A DNA stretch of 64,000 nt, from NCBI GenBank assembly GCA_013285445.1, contig CP053448.1, positions 1,240,001 through 1,304,000 on the forward strand, given 5' to 3'. The translations under genes were made by a program, and so were the position numbers. The stretch comes from Pseudomonadota bacterium (GTDB taxonomy: Bacteria; Pseudomonadota; Gammaproteobacteria; Xanthomonadales; Wenzhouxiangellaceae). This document shows, one piece after another, positions 19,203-28,325 of the stretch; within the stretch, counting starts at the first letter, position 1, and every line of letters starts with the position of its first letter. The notes beneath the pieces were generated by a model. That model was given only the letters and a program-made list of their open reading frames with translations. It was not told where the DNA came from and made no database searches.

Positions 19203-20483
19203 ATGAGTACCGCGTTCGAGAGCGTTTCAACCGCGCAGATGGTCGACTGCGTCGATCAAGGCGAGGCTACCCTGATTGACGTGCGCCCGATCGACGCCTA
19301 TAACGGCTGGCCGCAACCCGGACAGCGGCGGGGCGGTCATCTGCCCGGGGCGCGCACGCTGCCAGCGCACTGGGCTGACTACATCGACTGGATCGAGATC
19401 GTGCGTGACAAGGGTCTGGCGCCGGAGCAACCGCTGATTATTTATGGCGCCGACGATGGTGATGTCGACCGGGTCGCCAGCCAGTTTCGCCGCGCCGGAT
19501 TCGATCGCGTGTCTGTCTACCGGCACTTCGCCGACCAGTGGTGTGAGCGAGACGAGTTGCCGTTGGCGACGATGCCCCGGTATCGCTATCTGGTCTCGCC
19601 CCACTGGCTGGCCGACCGCCAGCAGGCAGATGATCGAAGCGTCGTCGTCTGCCATTGCCACTATCGCAATCCCGGCGACTACGACCAGGGTCATGTGCCC
19701 GGAGCGCTCGCGCTCGACACCAACTGGCTGGAGTCCGCTGAGACCTGGAATCGGCGCAACCCGACGGAACTGCGCGCCGTGCTGGAGCGCCTCGGAATCA
19801 GGGTCGACTCGACCGTGGTGCTCTACGGCCGGTTTTCGCATCCGCGCAACAGCGATCCGTTCCCGGGCAGCAGTGCCGGCCATCTTGGCGCCTTTCGCTG
19901 TGCCTTCATCCTGATGTATGCCGGGGTGCGCGACGTGCGCATGCTCAACGGCGGCATGCAGGGCTGGCAGGATGCCGGTATGCCGGTCAGCACCGATGCG
20001 GTCGAACCTGAGCAGGCGGTCGACTTTGGCGCCGAGATTCCGGGCCGGCCGGAACTGGCCGTTGATGTGCCCGAGGCCAGGCTGATGCTGGCGGCCGATG
20101 ATGCCAATCTGGTCTGCGTGCGCAGCTATCCCGAGCTGATCGGCGAGGTCAGCGGCTACAACTACATCGAAAAGAAGGGGCGCATCCCGGGCGCGGTGTT
20201 CGCCAACTGCGGCAGCGACGCCTATCACATGGAAAACTACCGCAACCTGGACCACACGACGCGCGAATACGCCGAAGTCGAGGCGGAATGGCGGCGTCTG
20301 GGCATCACGCCCGACCGGCACAACGCCTTTTACTGCGGCACCGGCTGGCGCGGCAGCGAAGCGTTCTTCAACGCCTGGCTGCTGGGTTGGAATCAAATTG
20401 CAGTATTTGATGGTGGCTGGTTCGAGTGGAGCAGTGACCCGTCCAATCCGGTCGAAACCGGTATTCCCGAAGCGATGGCCTGA
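19203..20483 (+). CDS. Sulfurtransferase with three rhodanese domains
   Basis: 426 residues made of three rhodanese-like domains in a row. Only the last has a catalytic cysteine, C378 in AFYCGTGWRGSEAFF. The first (YNGWPQPGQRRGGHLPGA, IIYGADDGD) and second (DYDQGHVPGALALDTNW, LYGRFSHPRNSDP) lack one at the active-site loop and are probably structural or regulatory. It would carry persulfide sulfur from a donor such as thiosulfate or a thiol persulfide. The next gene, two bases downstream, encodes SufE, a sulfur acceptor, so the pair looks like a sulfur-relay unit. Three-domain thiosulfate sulfurtransferases are known; the acceptor pairing is inferred. Confidence 0.87.
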   Translation: MSTAFESVSTAQMVDCVDQGEATLIDVRPIDAYNGWPQPGQRRGGHLPGARTLPAHWADYIDWIEIVRDKGLAPEQPLIIYGADDGDVDRVASQFRRAGFDRVSVYRHFADQWCERDELPLATMPRYRYLVSPHWLADRQQADDRSVVVCHCHYRNPGDYDQGHVPGALALDTNWLESAETWNRRNPTELRAVLERLGIRVDSTVVLYGRFSHPRNSDPFPGSSAGHLGAFRCAFILMYAGVRDVRMLNGGMQGWQDAGMPVSTDAVEPEQAVDFGAEIPGRPELAVDVPEARLMLAADDANLVCVRSYPELIGEVSGYNYIEKKGRIPGAVFANCGSDAYHMENYRNLDHTTREYAEVEAEWRRLGITPDRHNAFYCGTGWRGSEAFFNAWLLGWNQIAVFDGGWFEWSSDPSNPVETGIPEAMA

Positions 20484-20485
20484 GC

Positions 20486-20893
20486 ATGAAAGCGATCCAG
20501 AATACGATCGTCGAGGAGATGAACGCGCTTGATGACTGGATGGACAAGTACGACTACATCATTGCCCAGGGGCGCGATTTGCGCTGTGCCGATGAAGCGA
20601 TCCGCAGCGACCAGTATGCGCTGGCAGGCTGTCAGAGCCAGGTCTGGATTCGCGCCGAGTGCCGCGACGGGGCGATGCGCTATATGGCCGACAGCGACGC
20701 CCAGATCACGCGTGGGCTGATCGCCCTGCTTTTGCGTATCGTCAACGGTCAGTCGCCGAAGCGTGTCGCCGAAGCCGATTTTTTCTTTATCGAACGAACC
20801 GGACTGGATCGTCACCTGTCGCCGGCCCGTGGCGACGGTCTGGCGGCGATTATCAGCGAGCTCAAGCGCTACGCGCGGCAGAAGGGCGCGTGA
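20486..20893 (+). CDS. sufE: SufE family sulfur acceptor
   Basis: 135 residues of the SufE/CsdE fold. The conserved sulfur-accepting cysteine is C49 in ALAGCQSQVW, and the block DAQITRGLIALLLRIVNGQS is typical. SufE receives persulfide from a cysteine desulfurase and passes it on for Fe-S cluster assembly. Here there is no sufS or sufBCD nearby; the gene directly follows the rhodanese with a two-base gap, so it may accept sulfur from that enzyme. YgdK/CsdE is the alternative name. Confidence 0.9.
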   Translation: MKAIQNTIVEEMNALDDWMDKYDYIIAQGRDLRCADEAIRSDQYALAGCQSQVWIRAECRDGAMRYMADSDAQITRGLIALLLRIVNGQSPKRVAEADFFFIERTGLDRHLSPARGDGLAAIISELKRYARQKGA

Positions 20894-20932
20894 CGATCAA
20901 TCCGGCGACATCGTAGCGGACCTTCAGCCGGA

Positions 20933-21271
20933 TCAATGGTGGTCCGAGCGCCGCCAGACCCGGCGCTGCCAGGCCATCCAGGTCGCCAGCGCGAGCACGG
21001 CGAGCCCCGGCGCCCACTGCCGGACGTCACCGAAGCGGTAGCTGCCGACCAGCACCAGCACGCAGCCCAGACCGCTGGCGCACGAGATCAGCAGCGGGTG
21101 GCGGCGCGGCAGCCCGATCCGATGACAGGCTGCAGTGACGATGAACGCGAGCGGCGCCAGGCCTGCGATCAGCAGTCCGGTACCAGTGAGGGCCGGCATG
21201 GTACCTGCGACCAGGACGGCGAATCCGCTCAAGGCCGTCGCGGCCAGTATCAGGCAGGCGAGCAGGGTCAC
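20933..21271 (-). CDS. Small integral membrane protein, last gene of the GntR/ABC operon
   Basis: 112 residues, mostly hydrophobic, with about three to four membrane spans (LLACLILAATALSGFAVLVA, GTGLLIAGLAPLAFIVTAAC, ISCASGLGCVLVLVGSY, APGLAVLALATWMAW). The tail is basic. Its GTG start lies seven bases after the permease stop. No family recognised; a transporter accessory role is inferred from operon position only. Confidence 0.6.
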   Translation of the reverse strand: MTLLACLILAATALSGFAVLVAGTMPALTGTGLLIAGLAPLAFIVTAACHRIGLPRRHPLLISCASGLGCVLVLVGSYRFGDVRQWAPGLAVLALATWMAWQRRVWRRSDHH

Positions 21272-21278
21272 CGCTTGT

Positions 21279-22241
21279 TCAGCTATCGGTTGCGCGTCCG
21301 CGAAACCAGACTGCGCCGGCGAGCAGGATCAGCGCGATCCCGATGCCGATCCACATCTCGACCCGAGCCAGATAGCTGAGAACGTTCGGCAGACTCATGA
21401 ACACCTCCTCACCGAACTGAAAATCGCTGAAGTCGCTTTGAGTGCCCACCACCCGGCCCTCGATGCTGTTCGGCATGATGCCGGTGCCGAGACGCTTGAG
21501 GATGATGTAGCCGATATTGAAATCGGGCAGTTTGAACACGCTCAGCAGGCTCCAGACATGCTGGACGAGAGCGATCGTGGCCGGAATGGTCACCGCAACC
21601 AGGATTGGCACACGGGGCGCCCAGGATGAACAGAACACCAGCCAGGCATAGATGGGCAGCAGCCACAGCGCCTGGACGATCAGTCCAACGGCCATCACGA
21701 ACCACATCTTTGGCAGGGATGCCGGCAGCCAGAAGGCGCTGAACGGATTGATGCCTGCCGCCAGGCCAAACAGGCTGGCAATGATCAGCAACGCCAGTTG
21801 GGTGGCGATAACCGCGGCCAGGTAGATCGCCGGGGCGAGCAGACAGGCCGTCAGGATCTTCGAGGTAACGGTCAGGGTGTCGGATACGGGCAGTGACTTC
21901 CAGAACAGGATGGAGCGGTCCTTGCGGTCGTCGTAGAGACAGCTGGACAGATAAAACAGCAGAATCAGCACCATCAGCTGGAAATAAATCACCGACGAGG
22001 CAAACAGCGAACCACTGACAACCATTCTGCGCTGGTCAATCGGGCTGTCGGCAAACAGGCGAATGGCATCGAGGGTGTAGGTCATTTCGTTGTCGAACTT
22101 CGACCCGAGCGCCAGAGCAAACAGCACGAAGAACAGCGTCAGCGCAAAAATCACGATCGGCGTCCACTTGAATGCGCCCGGGCCTTCCCAGAACTCCCGG
22201 CGCAGCAGCGACCACAGCACGACAGGCCAGCGCGCGTTCAT
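21279..22241 (-). CDS. ABC-2 type transporter permease
   Basis: 320 residues with about six membrane spans (WTPIVIFALTLFFVLFALAL, SSVIYFQLMVLILLFYLSSC, ILTACLLAPAIYLAAVIATQ, FVMAVGLIVQALWLLPIYAW, VAVTIPATIALVQHVWS, MWIGIGIALILLAGAVWF). It has an extracytoplasmic segment after the first span, the layout of ABC-2 exporters of the YtrC/YtrD or bacitracin-resistance kind. It overlaps the ATPase gene by ATGA at 22238-22241, so the two are stoichiometrically coupled. Substrate unknown; cell-wall antibiotics or membrane stress are typical for GntR(YtrA)-controlled exporters. Confidence 0.87.
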   Translation of the reverse strand: MNARWPVVLWSLLRREFWEGPGAFKWTPIVIFALTLFFVLFALALGSKFDNEMTYTLDAIRLFADSPIDQRRMVVSGSLFASSVIYFQLMVLILLFYLSSCLYDDRKDRSILFWKSLPVSDTLTVTSKILTACLLAPAIYLAAVIATQLALLIIASLFGLAAGINPFSAFWLPASLPKMWFVMAVGLIVQALWLLPIYAWLVFCSSWAPRVPILVAVTIPATIALVQHVWSLLSVFKLPDFNIGYIILKRLGTGIMPNSIEGRVVGTQSDFSDFQFGEEVFMSLPNVLSYLARVEMWIGIGIALILLAGAVWFRGRATDS

Positions 22242-23122
22242 GCCGCGGCCTCCGCGGCGGGATTGCCGCTTGCTTCATCACCCATCAGCGCAACGAACAG
22301 GTCGGCCACGCTGGGTCGGTGGATTTCCCCGAGCTCCGCGAGCTTCGACCGATCGGCTTCGTCATACAGAAAGATATGGCGGCCGAACAGGATTCGTTCG
22401 TGCAGCGGGCCGAGCTGACGTGCCTGCTCGACCTGGCCAGGCTTGACCATCACTTCGGTATAGCGCTCGTAGACATCATCCATGGTGGCATTGAGCACCA
22501 GCTTGCCGTCCTTGATGAACAGCAGATCGGTCAGGATATGCTCGACCTCCTCGACCTGGTGAGTGGTGATCAGAATGGTGCGCTCCTCGTCGAAGTATTC
22601 GTTGAGCAGGTTCGAATAAAAACGTTTTCTGAACAGGATGTCGAGCCCCAGGGTGGGTTCGTCAAGCACCAGCAGTTTGGCGTCGATCGCCATGACCAGG
22701 GCCAGGTGTAGCTGCACGACCATGCCTTTGGAAAGCGCCTTGACGCGGCTTTTGAGCTGGATTTTGGTGTTCTCCAGGTAATGCATGCACTGCTCGCGGG
22801 AGAATCGGGGATGCAGTTTCTCGGTCAGCTCGATGACTTGCCATACCCGCGCCCAGCGCGGCAGAACCGCTACGTCGGCGATAAAGCACACATCATGCAT
22901 CAATCGGTCCCGCTGCCGGTCGGGGCGCAGCCCGAGCACCTCCAGTTCGCCCTGGAAGCGGCTCAGTCCGAGTATGGCCTTGAGCGCCGTGGTCTTGCCG
23001 GCGCCGTTCGGCCCGATCAGGCCGACGATGCGTCCGGCCGGAATGTCGAGGTCAATGCCGTCGACGGCGCGATTGCGGCCAAAATGCCGTACCAGGTTTC
23101 GCGCTCGAATGGTTGGCATCAT
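22238..23122 (-). CDS. ABC transporter ATP-binding protein
   Basis: 294 residues with Walker A GPNGAGKTT (37-45) and Walker B LLVLDEPT (D154/E155). The signature motif is degenerate: KALSKGMVVQL at 129-139 rather than LSGGQ. The D-loop and H-loop (ITTHQVEEVEH) are present. The C-terminal 70 residues form an extra domain (LGEIHRPSVADLFVALMG). An LSKGM signature is common in YtrB-like and BcrA-like exporters. It overlaps the GntR gene by ATGA at 23119-23122 and the permease downstream. Confidence 0.93.
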   Translation of the reverse strand: MMPTIRARNLVRHFGRNRAVDGIDLDIPAGRIVGLIGPNGAGKTTALKAILGLSRFQGELEVLGLRPDRQRDRLMHDVCFIADVAVLPRWARVWQVIELTEKLHPRFSREQCMHYLENTKIQLKSRVKALSKGMVVQLHLALVMAIDAKLLVLDEPTLGLDILFRKRFYSNLLNEYFDEERTILITTHQVEEVEHILTDLLFIKDGKLVLNATMDDVYERYTEVMVKPGQVEQARQLGPLHERILFGRHIFLYDEADRSKLAELGEIHRPSVADLFVALMGDEASGNPAAEAAA

Positions 23123-23493
23123 TGCGGTTTCTCCCTGTTCTTGCTGCGTTTGATCAGATCATCGAGACTCAGGCCCAGCTGCTCGATGCGCTCGGCCAGT
23201 CGCGGCCACTCCTCTTCGAGAAAACGCGCGCGTTCGCTTTCAAGCAGCTGCCGCCGCGCTCCACTTCGCACGAACATGCCGACGCCGCGACGCTTCTCGA
23301 CCAGGTTGTCATCGACCAGGGACTGATAGGCCTTCGAGACGGTCAGCGGGTTGATCTGGAAGTCGACGGCAACCTGTCGCACCGAAGGCAACGGCTGGCC
23401 TTCCGGCAGCGTGCCATCGAGAATGGCGGCTACGGTGCGCTCACGCAACTGCCAGTATATCGGCTGGTTATCGTCCCAGCGCGCCTCAATCAT
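23119..23493 (-). CDS. GntR family regulator, YtrA subfamily
   Basis: 124 residues: an N-terminal winged helix with QPIYWQLRERTVAAILDG, SVRQVAVDFQINPLTVSKAY and LVEKRRGVGMFVRSGA. It is followed by only a short helical dimerisation tail (ARFLEEEWPRLAERIEQLGL), which defines the YtrA subfamily. Such regulators repress their own ABC operon and respond to envelope stress. It is the second gene of the operon, overlapping its neighbours on both sides; the likely operator is at 23801-23815. Confidence 0.92.
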   Translation of the reverse strand: MIEARWDDNQPIYWQLRERTVAAILDGTLPEGQPLPSVRQVAVDFQINPLTVSKAYQSLVDDNLVEKRRGVGMFVRSGARRQLLESERARFLEEEWPRLAERIEQLGLSLDDLIKRSKNREKPQ

Positions 23494-23768
23494 TGGCGCC
23501 CCGGCCCGGCAAACCAGGGCAGCAGCGACAGCGAATAATCGGGTTGGCCCCGTTTGTCGGGCGGGATGTCCGGCTTCTCGGCCATCGGGCCTGGATCGAC
23601 TGCCGGCACGGATTGTTCCACTGACGGTGCCGCATCATGCCCGGTGCTCAGTCGGTCTTCACGCTCGACCTGCTCGACGGTGAACGACAGGATCAGACAA
23701 ATCGAGGCGGCAACAAGGGCAACCCGGTGCGGGATGTGCATTGTGCGGTGTTTGACGATTGGCAACAT
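23490..23768 (-). CDS. Small membrane-anchored protein, first gene of the GntR/ABC operon
   Basis: 92 residues. The ATG at 23768 follows GAGGAG at the right distance and gives a basic N-terminus plus one hydrophobic segment (RVALVAASICLILSFTVEQV). An acidic, proline-rich extracytoplasmic tail (PAVDPGPMAEKPDIPPDKRG) ends in LSLLPWFAGPGRQ. No family recognised. Its stop overlaps the GntR start. Being promoter-proximal it is the most strongly translated gene of the operon, which suggests a sensing or modulating part. Confidence 0.65.
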   Translation of the reverse strand: MLPIVKHRTMHIPHRVALVAASICLILSFTVEQVEREDRLSTGHDAAPSVEQSVPAVDPGPMAEKPDIPPDKRGQPDYSLSLLPWFAGPGRQ

Positions 23769-23800
23769 GGCGTGCTCCTCGAATAGTCTGTCGTCTTGGT

Positions 23801-23834
23801 GTATTAGTCTAGTACAACACCACGACAGAGTCAA
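23801..23834 (-). promoter_or_regulatory. Promoter and YtrA-type operator of the GntR/ABC operon
   Basis: On the minus strand TTGACT (23834-23829) and TAGACT (23811-23806) are 17 bp apart. A near-perfect dyad, GTATTAG-T-CTAGTAC (23801-23815), covers the -10, as expected for autorepression by a GntR protein. Confidence 0.6.
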
Positions 23835-23975
23835 CCCTCCCGAATTCGGCCGGCAGTCTACCCGCTGATTGGTTGGGGGCCGGTGAAGCATCTGTTAGAC
23901 TGCACGTTTCTGGAACTCCTGGTCGACTGCTGTGGTCGACAACTCGCGATTCAATCACTCTGGATGGAGCATTCA

Positions 23976-24668
23976 ATGAATATTGTTCGATTTCTTGCGG
24001 GCGGGCTGTTGACGGCCGCCATTGCAACGACCGCGCTGGCCGATGATCTGGAAACCCCGGAAGAGCGCTTGAGCTACACAATCGGCATGGATATTGGCAG
24101 TTCGCTGGCCGATCAGGGCCTGGAGCTCGACCTGGACCTGCTCATCGAGGCGCTGCGCGCCAGCTACCTTGGCGAGGAAACCCTCCTGACCGAAGAACAG
24201 GCGCTGGCCGAGCGCGACGCGTTCATGCAGCGCCGTCAGCAGCAGCTCGAAGAACAGCGTCAGGAAGATGCGGCACGAAATCTCGAAGCGGGTCAGGCCT
24301 TTCTGGCGCAGAATCGTGAGCGCGAAGGCGTGGTCGAGACCGAGTCGGGTCTGCAGTATCGCGTGATCGAGGAAGGTGACGGTGCCAGCCCGGCAGAAAC
24401 CGATCGGGTCACGGTTCACTACAAGGGGACGCTGATCGACGGCACGCCGTTCGACAGTTCCTATGACCGGGGCGAGCCGGCAACCTTTGCCCTCAACCAG
24501 GTCATCCCCGGCTGGACGGAAGGCGTTCAGCTGATGAAGGAAGGCGCCAAGTACGAGTTCGTCATCCCGGCAGACCTGGCCTACGGCGAGCAGGGCCGGC
24601 CCGGTCCGATCGGTCCGAACTCCACGCTCGTGTTCGAAGTCGAGTTGCTGGAAATCAACGGCGAATAA
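23976..24668 (+). CDS. FKBP-type peptidyl-prolyl isomerase, periplasmic (FkpA/Mip-like)
   Basis: 230 residues. The ATG at 23976 follows GGAG and gives the signal peptide MNIVRFLAGGLLTAAIATTALA; the ORF is open upstream but the extension has no signal. The N-terminal helical dimerisation domain (LSYTIGMDIGSSLADQGLEL) contains a long alpha segment (AFMQRRQQQLEEQRQEDAAR). The C-terminal FKBP domain has VTVHYKGTLIDGTPFDSSYD, VIPGWTEGVQLMKEGAKYEF and the final LVFEVELLEI strand. Catalyses prolyl isomerisation and chaperones periplasmic and outer membrane proteins. Confidence 0.92.
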   Translation: MNIVRFLAGGLLTAAIATTALADDLETPEERLSYTIGMDIGSSLADQGLELDLDLLIEALRASYLGEETLLTEEQALAERDAFMQRRQQQLEEQRQEDAARNLEAGQAFLAQNREREGVVETESGLQYRVIEEGDGASPAETDRVTVHYKGTLIDGTPFDSSYDRGEPATFALNQVIPGWTEGVQLMKEGAKYEFVIPADLAYGEQGRPGPIGPNSTLVFEVELLEINGE

Positions 24669-24703
24669 CCGGCCCGCCTGGCCAGTGCCTTGAGCTTTTA
24701 GTC

Positions 24704-25303
24704 ATGGGATCATTGCAGGACGCCCTGCTCAAGGCGGGGCTGGCCGAGAAATCCGAATCGGTCGGGAAAAAGCAGCGCCGGAGCGCCGTCTCCGGCGCTC
24801 CCCGGCGTTCGGGTGGATCTCCGGAACGTTCGGTTTCCCACGGCAGGCCGTCGAAAGGTCGCAAGCGTGCAGGCCGTCCAGGCGGCGAGTCTTCCGACCT
24901 GGCGCGCGCCTACGCCGCTCGACGGCAGGCCGAGGTCCGCGAAAAGGAGCAGCTCAAGCAGCGCCGCGTGGCCGAGCAGGAAGCGCGGCGCAAGCGCAAT
25001 CTGCAGCTCGACGAAATCATCCGTGGCAACACGCTCAATCGCAAGGATGCCGAAGTGCCGCGGTACTTCGAACACCTTGGCCGCATTCGTCGGGTGATGT
25101 GCACGCCGGAACAGCGCGAGCAGCTCAACAACGGTCAGATCGGCGTGGTCAACCTGCGCGGTTCCTACCTGCTCGTCTCCCCTGAAACGCTCGAGCAATA
25201 TCGCGCCATCGCCCCGGATCTGGTGCCCGGGCTGGAAGGCCGCGAGGAACCGGAAGACGACGGCAGTCACTATCCGCCCGTGCCCGACGATCTGGTCTGG
25301 TAG
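24704..25303 (+). CDS. DUF2058 (YaiL) family protein
   Basis: 199 residues of the DUF2058 family, called nucleoprotein/polynucleotide-associated enzyme in some annotations, without proven activity. It starts MGSLQDALLKAGLAEK, the family hallmark. It has a long Lys/Arg-rich linker probably binding nucleic acid (RVAEQEARRKRNLQLDEIIR) and a conserved end (VPRYFEHLGRIRRVMCTPEQ, INLRGSYLLV-like). The stop TAG runs into nine consecutive Gs (25303-25311). Then the REP region begins. Confidence 0.88.
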   Translation: MGSLQDALLKAGLAEKSESVGKKQRRSAVSGAPRRSGGSPERSVSHGRPSKGRKRAGRPGGESSDLARAYAARRQAEVREKEQLKQRRVAEQEARRKRNLQLDEIIRGNTLNRKDAEVPRYFEHLGRIRRVMCTPEQREQLNNGQIGVVNLRGSYLLVSPETLEQYRAIAPDLVPGLEGREEPEDDGSHYPPVPDDLVW

Positions 25304-25320
25304 GGGGGGGGCAGAGATCT

Positions 25321-25563
25321 CGTCCGTCGGGGACGCGGCCCCGACCTACGCGCGTGGTGGGACTGGTGGTCAAATCGCGCGTCGGGACGGGCCCCTGATC
25401 TCGTCCGTCGGGGACGCGGCCCCGACCTACGCGCGGAGTGGGACTGGTGGTCAAATCGCGCGTCGGGACGGGCCCCAGATCTCGTCCGTCGGGGACGCGG
25501 CCCCGACCTGCGCGTGGGGTGGGATTGGTGGTCGAAACGCTCGCCCGGACGGGCCCCGGATCC
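25321..25563. repeat. 81-bp tandem repeat, three copies, each with an inverted REP hairpin
   Basis: Units begin at 25321, 25402 and 25483. Each opens with a REP element in reverse orientation, at 25326-25349, 25407-25430 and 25488-25511: stem GTCGGGG / CCCCGAC, six-base loop, then CTAC, which is GTAG on the other strand. The third copy has CTGC. The rest of each unit (GGTGGGACTGGTGGTCAAAT and GGGACGGGCCC among it) is nearly identical between copies. Located between convergent yaiL and metH. Not coding despite open frames. Confidence 0.85.
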
Positions 25564-25638
25564 GTAGGTCGCGGTCGCATCCGCGACGAACCCATGATTC
25601 GGTCCCGCCACCCAACCGGTCGCGGTCGCATCCGCGAC
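25564..25638 (+). repeat. Two REP elements of the GTCGCGG type
   Basis: GTAG followed by GTCGCGG, loop TCGCAT, CCGCGAC at 25564-25587, and a second copy lacking the GTA (25618-25638). They lie immediately before the 3' end of the minus-strand metH and may cap or terminate its transcript. Confidence 0.8.
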
Positions 25639-25646
25639 AAACGACC

Positions 25647-28325
25647 TCAGTAATCCAGATTCGGCCGCAGGAACTTTTCGGCCTGTTCCATGCTAATGCC
25701 CTTGCGCCTGGCGTAGTCCTCGACCTGGTCGCGTCCCAGCTTGCCGACCACGAAGTAGCGGCTTTCGGGATGCGCGAAATAATAGCCGCTGACCGCGGCC
25801 ATCGGTTTCATGGCAAATCCCTCGGTCAGCGACACGCCGATCCTGTCGGTGACATCGAGCAGACGGAACAGCTTTTCCTTTTCGCTGTGGTCCGGGCATG
25901 CTGGATATCCGGGCGCCGGGCGAATGCCGTGATAGCGTTCGGCGATCAGGTCGTCGTTATCGAGCGCCTCATCGGCGGCGTAACCCCACAGCACCCGGCG
26001 CACCCTGGCGTGGAAGGCTTCGGCCAGCGCTTCGGCCAGGCGATCGGCCATCGACTGCAGCAGAATGCGACTGTAGTCGTCGGTTTTCGGAAACTGTTCG
26101 AGCGCGTCCTCCAGGCCAAGACCGGTGGTCACCGCAAACAGCCCGGCCCAGTCCTCGATGCCGCTATCGGCCGGCGCCACGAAGTCGGCCAGGCACAGGT
26201 TGGCGCGCGGCTTGTCGGCTTGCTGACGCAGCATGACCATGCGTTCTAGCACCGCATTACGCGACTCGTCGGTATAGAACAACACGTCGTCGCCGTCACG
26301 GGCGGCCGGCCAAAGCGCGCACATGGCGCGCGCTGTCAGCCATCTGTTTTCTACAATTTGCTCGAGCATTTGCCGGCCATCGGCGTAGAGCGTGCGCGCT
26401 GCCTCCCCGGCTTGCTCGTCGTTCAGGATGTCGGGGTAACGGCCCTTGATTTCCCAGGTCTGGAAAAAGGGCGTCCAGTCGATGTAGCGAACCAGATCGT
26501 CGAGTGGCCAGTCGTCGAACACGTGGACGCCCGGCTGGCGTGGACGCTGCGGCGCGGACGCATCGAAGTCCGGCTGGAACGCGTTTCTGCGTGCCTTGTC
26601 AATGTCAATCAGTCGCTTGCGCTGCCTGCCCTTGTTGCTGCGCTCCCGGTAGTTTTCGTAGTCGGAGCGGATCTCGGCTGCATAGCCGTCGCGGTGCTGC
26701 CTGCTCGACAGCTTGCGCACGACGTCGACCGATCGTGATGCATCCTTGACCCAGCAGACCGGGCCGTCGTAGCTGGGATCGATCTTCAGGGCGGTGTGAG
26801 CGCGCGAAGTGGTTGCGCCACCGATCAGCAGGGGCAGCTCGAACCTGGCCTCGTTCATGGCTTCGGCTACGTTGACCATTTCGTCGAGCGACGGCGTGAT
26901 CAGCCCGGACAGGCCGATCATGTCGACCGCTTCCTTTTTCGCCTCCTCGAGAATCTTCTCGGCCGGGACCATCACGCCGAGGTCGTGCACGTCGAATCCG
27001 TTGCAGGCCAGAACCACGCCGACAATGTTCTTGCCAATATCGTGAACGTCGCCCTTGACCGTGGCCAGCAGCACCTTGCCCTTCTTCTCGCGCGTGGTCT
27101 GTTCGGCCTCCAGGTAGGGCACCAGATAGGCCACTGCCTTTTTCATCACGCGCGCCGACTTGACCACCTGCGGCAGAAACATCTTGCCGTCGCCAAACAG
27201 GTCGCCGACATGGTTCATGCCGTCCATCAGCGGCCCTTCGATCACTTCCAGCGAGCTGGACTGCTCCTGGCGGGCTTCTTCGGTGTCCTCGATGACGTAC
27301 TTGTCGATGCCCTTGACCAGCGAGTACTTGAGGCGCTCGGCCACCGGCCGGTCACGCCACGCCTCGTCCTTTTCCTGCTGTTTCCCCTCACCCTTGTAGC
27401 GTTCGGCTGCCTCCAGCAAACGCTCGGTGGCATCATCACGGCGATTGAGCACGACGTCCTCGACCAGCTCGCGCAGTTCCGGGTCGATGTCGTCGTAGAC
27501 CTCCAGCTGGCCGGCGTTGACGATACCCATGTCCATACCGGCCTTCGTGGCATGGTAGAGAAACACCGAGTGCATCGCTTCGCGCACCGGACTGTTGCCG
27601 CGAAAAGAGAACGAGAGGTTCGACACGCCGCCGGAGACATGGCAGTGCGGGAAGCGCTGCTTGAGCTGTCGGGTCGCCTCGATGAATTCGACGCCGTAGT
27701 TGTTATGCTCCTCGATGCCGGTGGCGACCGGAAAGATGTTCGGGTCGAAGATGATGTCTTCAGGCGGGTAGCCGGCTTTTTCGGTCAGCAGCCGGTAGGC
27801 CCGCGCCAGGCAGTCCACCATGTGTTCGGCGTTGTCGGCCTGGCCGTTTTCGTCGAATGCCATCACCACCACGGCTGCGCCGTAGCGGCGAATCCTGCGC
27901 GCCTGTTGCAAAAACTGTTCCTCGCCTTCCTTGAGGCTGATCGAGTTGACAATGCCCTTGCCCTGCAGGCAGCGCAGACCGGCCTCGATGATGTCCCACT
28001 TGGAAGAATCGATCATGACAGGCACGCGGGCGATTTCGGGCTCGGCGGCAATCAGCCGCAGGAATTCGACCATGGCCTGCTTTGACTCGAGCAGCCCTTC
28101 GTCCATGTTGATGTCGATGATCTGGGCGCCGTTCTCGACCTGCTGCTGGGCGACTTCGATCGCCTCCTCGTAGCGCTCCTCGGCAATCAGGCGCTTGAAC
28201 CTGGCCGAGCCGGTCACGTTGGTGCGTTCGCCGACATTGACGAAGTTGATTTCCGGCGTAATGACCAGCGGCTCCAGGCCGCTCAACCGGGTGTGGCGCG
28301 AATGCTGGTTGCTTTCTTCGTTCAT
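25647..28325 (-). CDS. metH: Methionine synthase, methyltetrahydrofolate/cobalamin/activation subunit
   Basis: 892-residue C-terminal part of cobalamin-dependent methionine synthase as a separate protein. Domains in order: pterin-binding barrel ([37 protein letters not shown]), B12 cap and Rossmann domain with the cobalt-ligand motif DVHDIG in [20 protein letters not shown] and the LSGLITPS strand, then the SAM-dependent reactivation domain ([37 protein letters not shown]). It transfers the methyl group from methyl-THF through cob(I)alamin to the homocysteine held by the other subunit. It overlaps metH-N by ATGA (28322-28325). Sum of both parts, 1237 aa, equals the fused E. coli enzyme in length. 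Confidence 0.97.
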   Translation of the reverse strand: MNEESNQHSRHTRLSGLEPLVITPEINFVNVGERTNVTGSARFKRLIAEERYEEAIEVAQQQVENGAQIIDINMDEGLLESKQAMVEFLRLIAAEPEIARVPVMIDSSKWDIIEAGLRCLQGKGIVNSISLKEGEEQFLQQARRIRRYGAAVVVMAFDENGQADNAEHMVDCLARAYRLLTEKAGYPPEDIIFDPNIFPVATGIEEHNNYGVEFIEATRQLKQRFPHCHVSGGVSNLSFSFRGNSPVREAMHSVFLYHATKAGMDMGIVNAGQLEVYDDIDPELRELVEDVVLNRRDDATERLLEAAERYKGEGKQQEKDEAWRDRPVAERLKYSLVKGIDKYVIEDTEEARQEQSSSLEVIEGPLMDGMNHVGDLFGDGKMFLPQVVKSARVMKKAVAYLVPYLEAEQTTREKKGKVLLATVKGDVHDIGKNIVGVVLACNGFDVHDLGVMVPAEKILEEAKKEAVDMIGLSGLITPSLDEMVNVAEAMNEARFELPLLIGGATTSRAHTALKIDPSYDGPVCWVKDASRSVDVVRKLSSRQHRDGYAAEIRSDYENYRERSNKGRQRKRLIDIDKARRNAFQPDFDASAPQRPRQPGVHVFDDWPLDDLVRYIDWTPFFQTWEIKGRYPDILNDEQAGEAARTLYADGRQMLEQIVENRWLTARAMCALWPAARDGDDVLFYTDESRNAVLERMVMLRQQADKPRANLCLADFVAPADSGIEDWAGLFAVTTGLGLEDALEQFPKTDDYSRILLQSMADRLAEALAEAFHARVRRVLWGYAADEALDNDDLIAERYHGIRPAPGYPACPDHSEKEKLFRLLDVTDRIGVSLTEGFAMKPMAAVSGYYFAHPESRYFVVGKLGRDQVEDYARRKGISMEQAEKFLRPNLDY

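Noticed and set aside
25149..25653. Arg-rich open frames through the REP region after yaiL
   Set aside because: Pure repeat translation, antisense to yaiL in part, without start signals.
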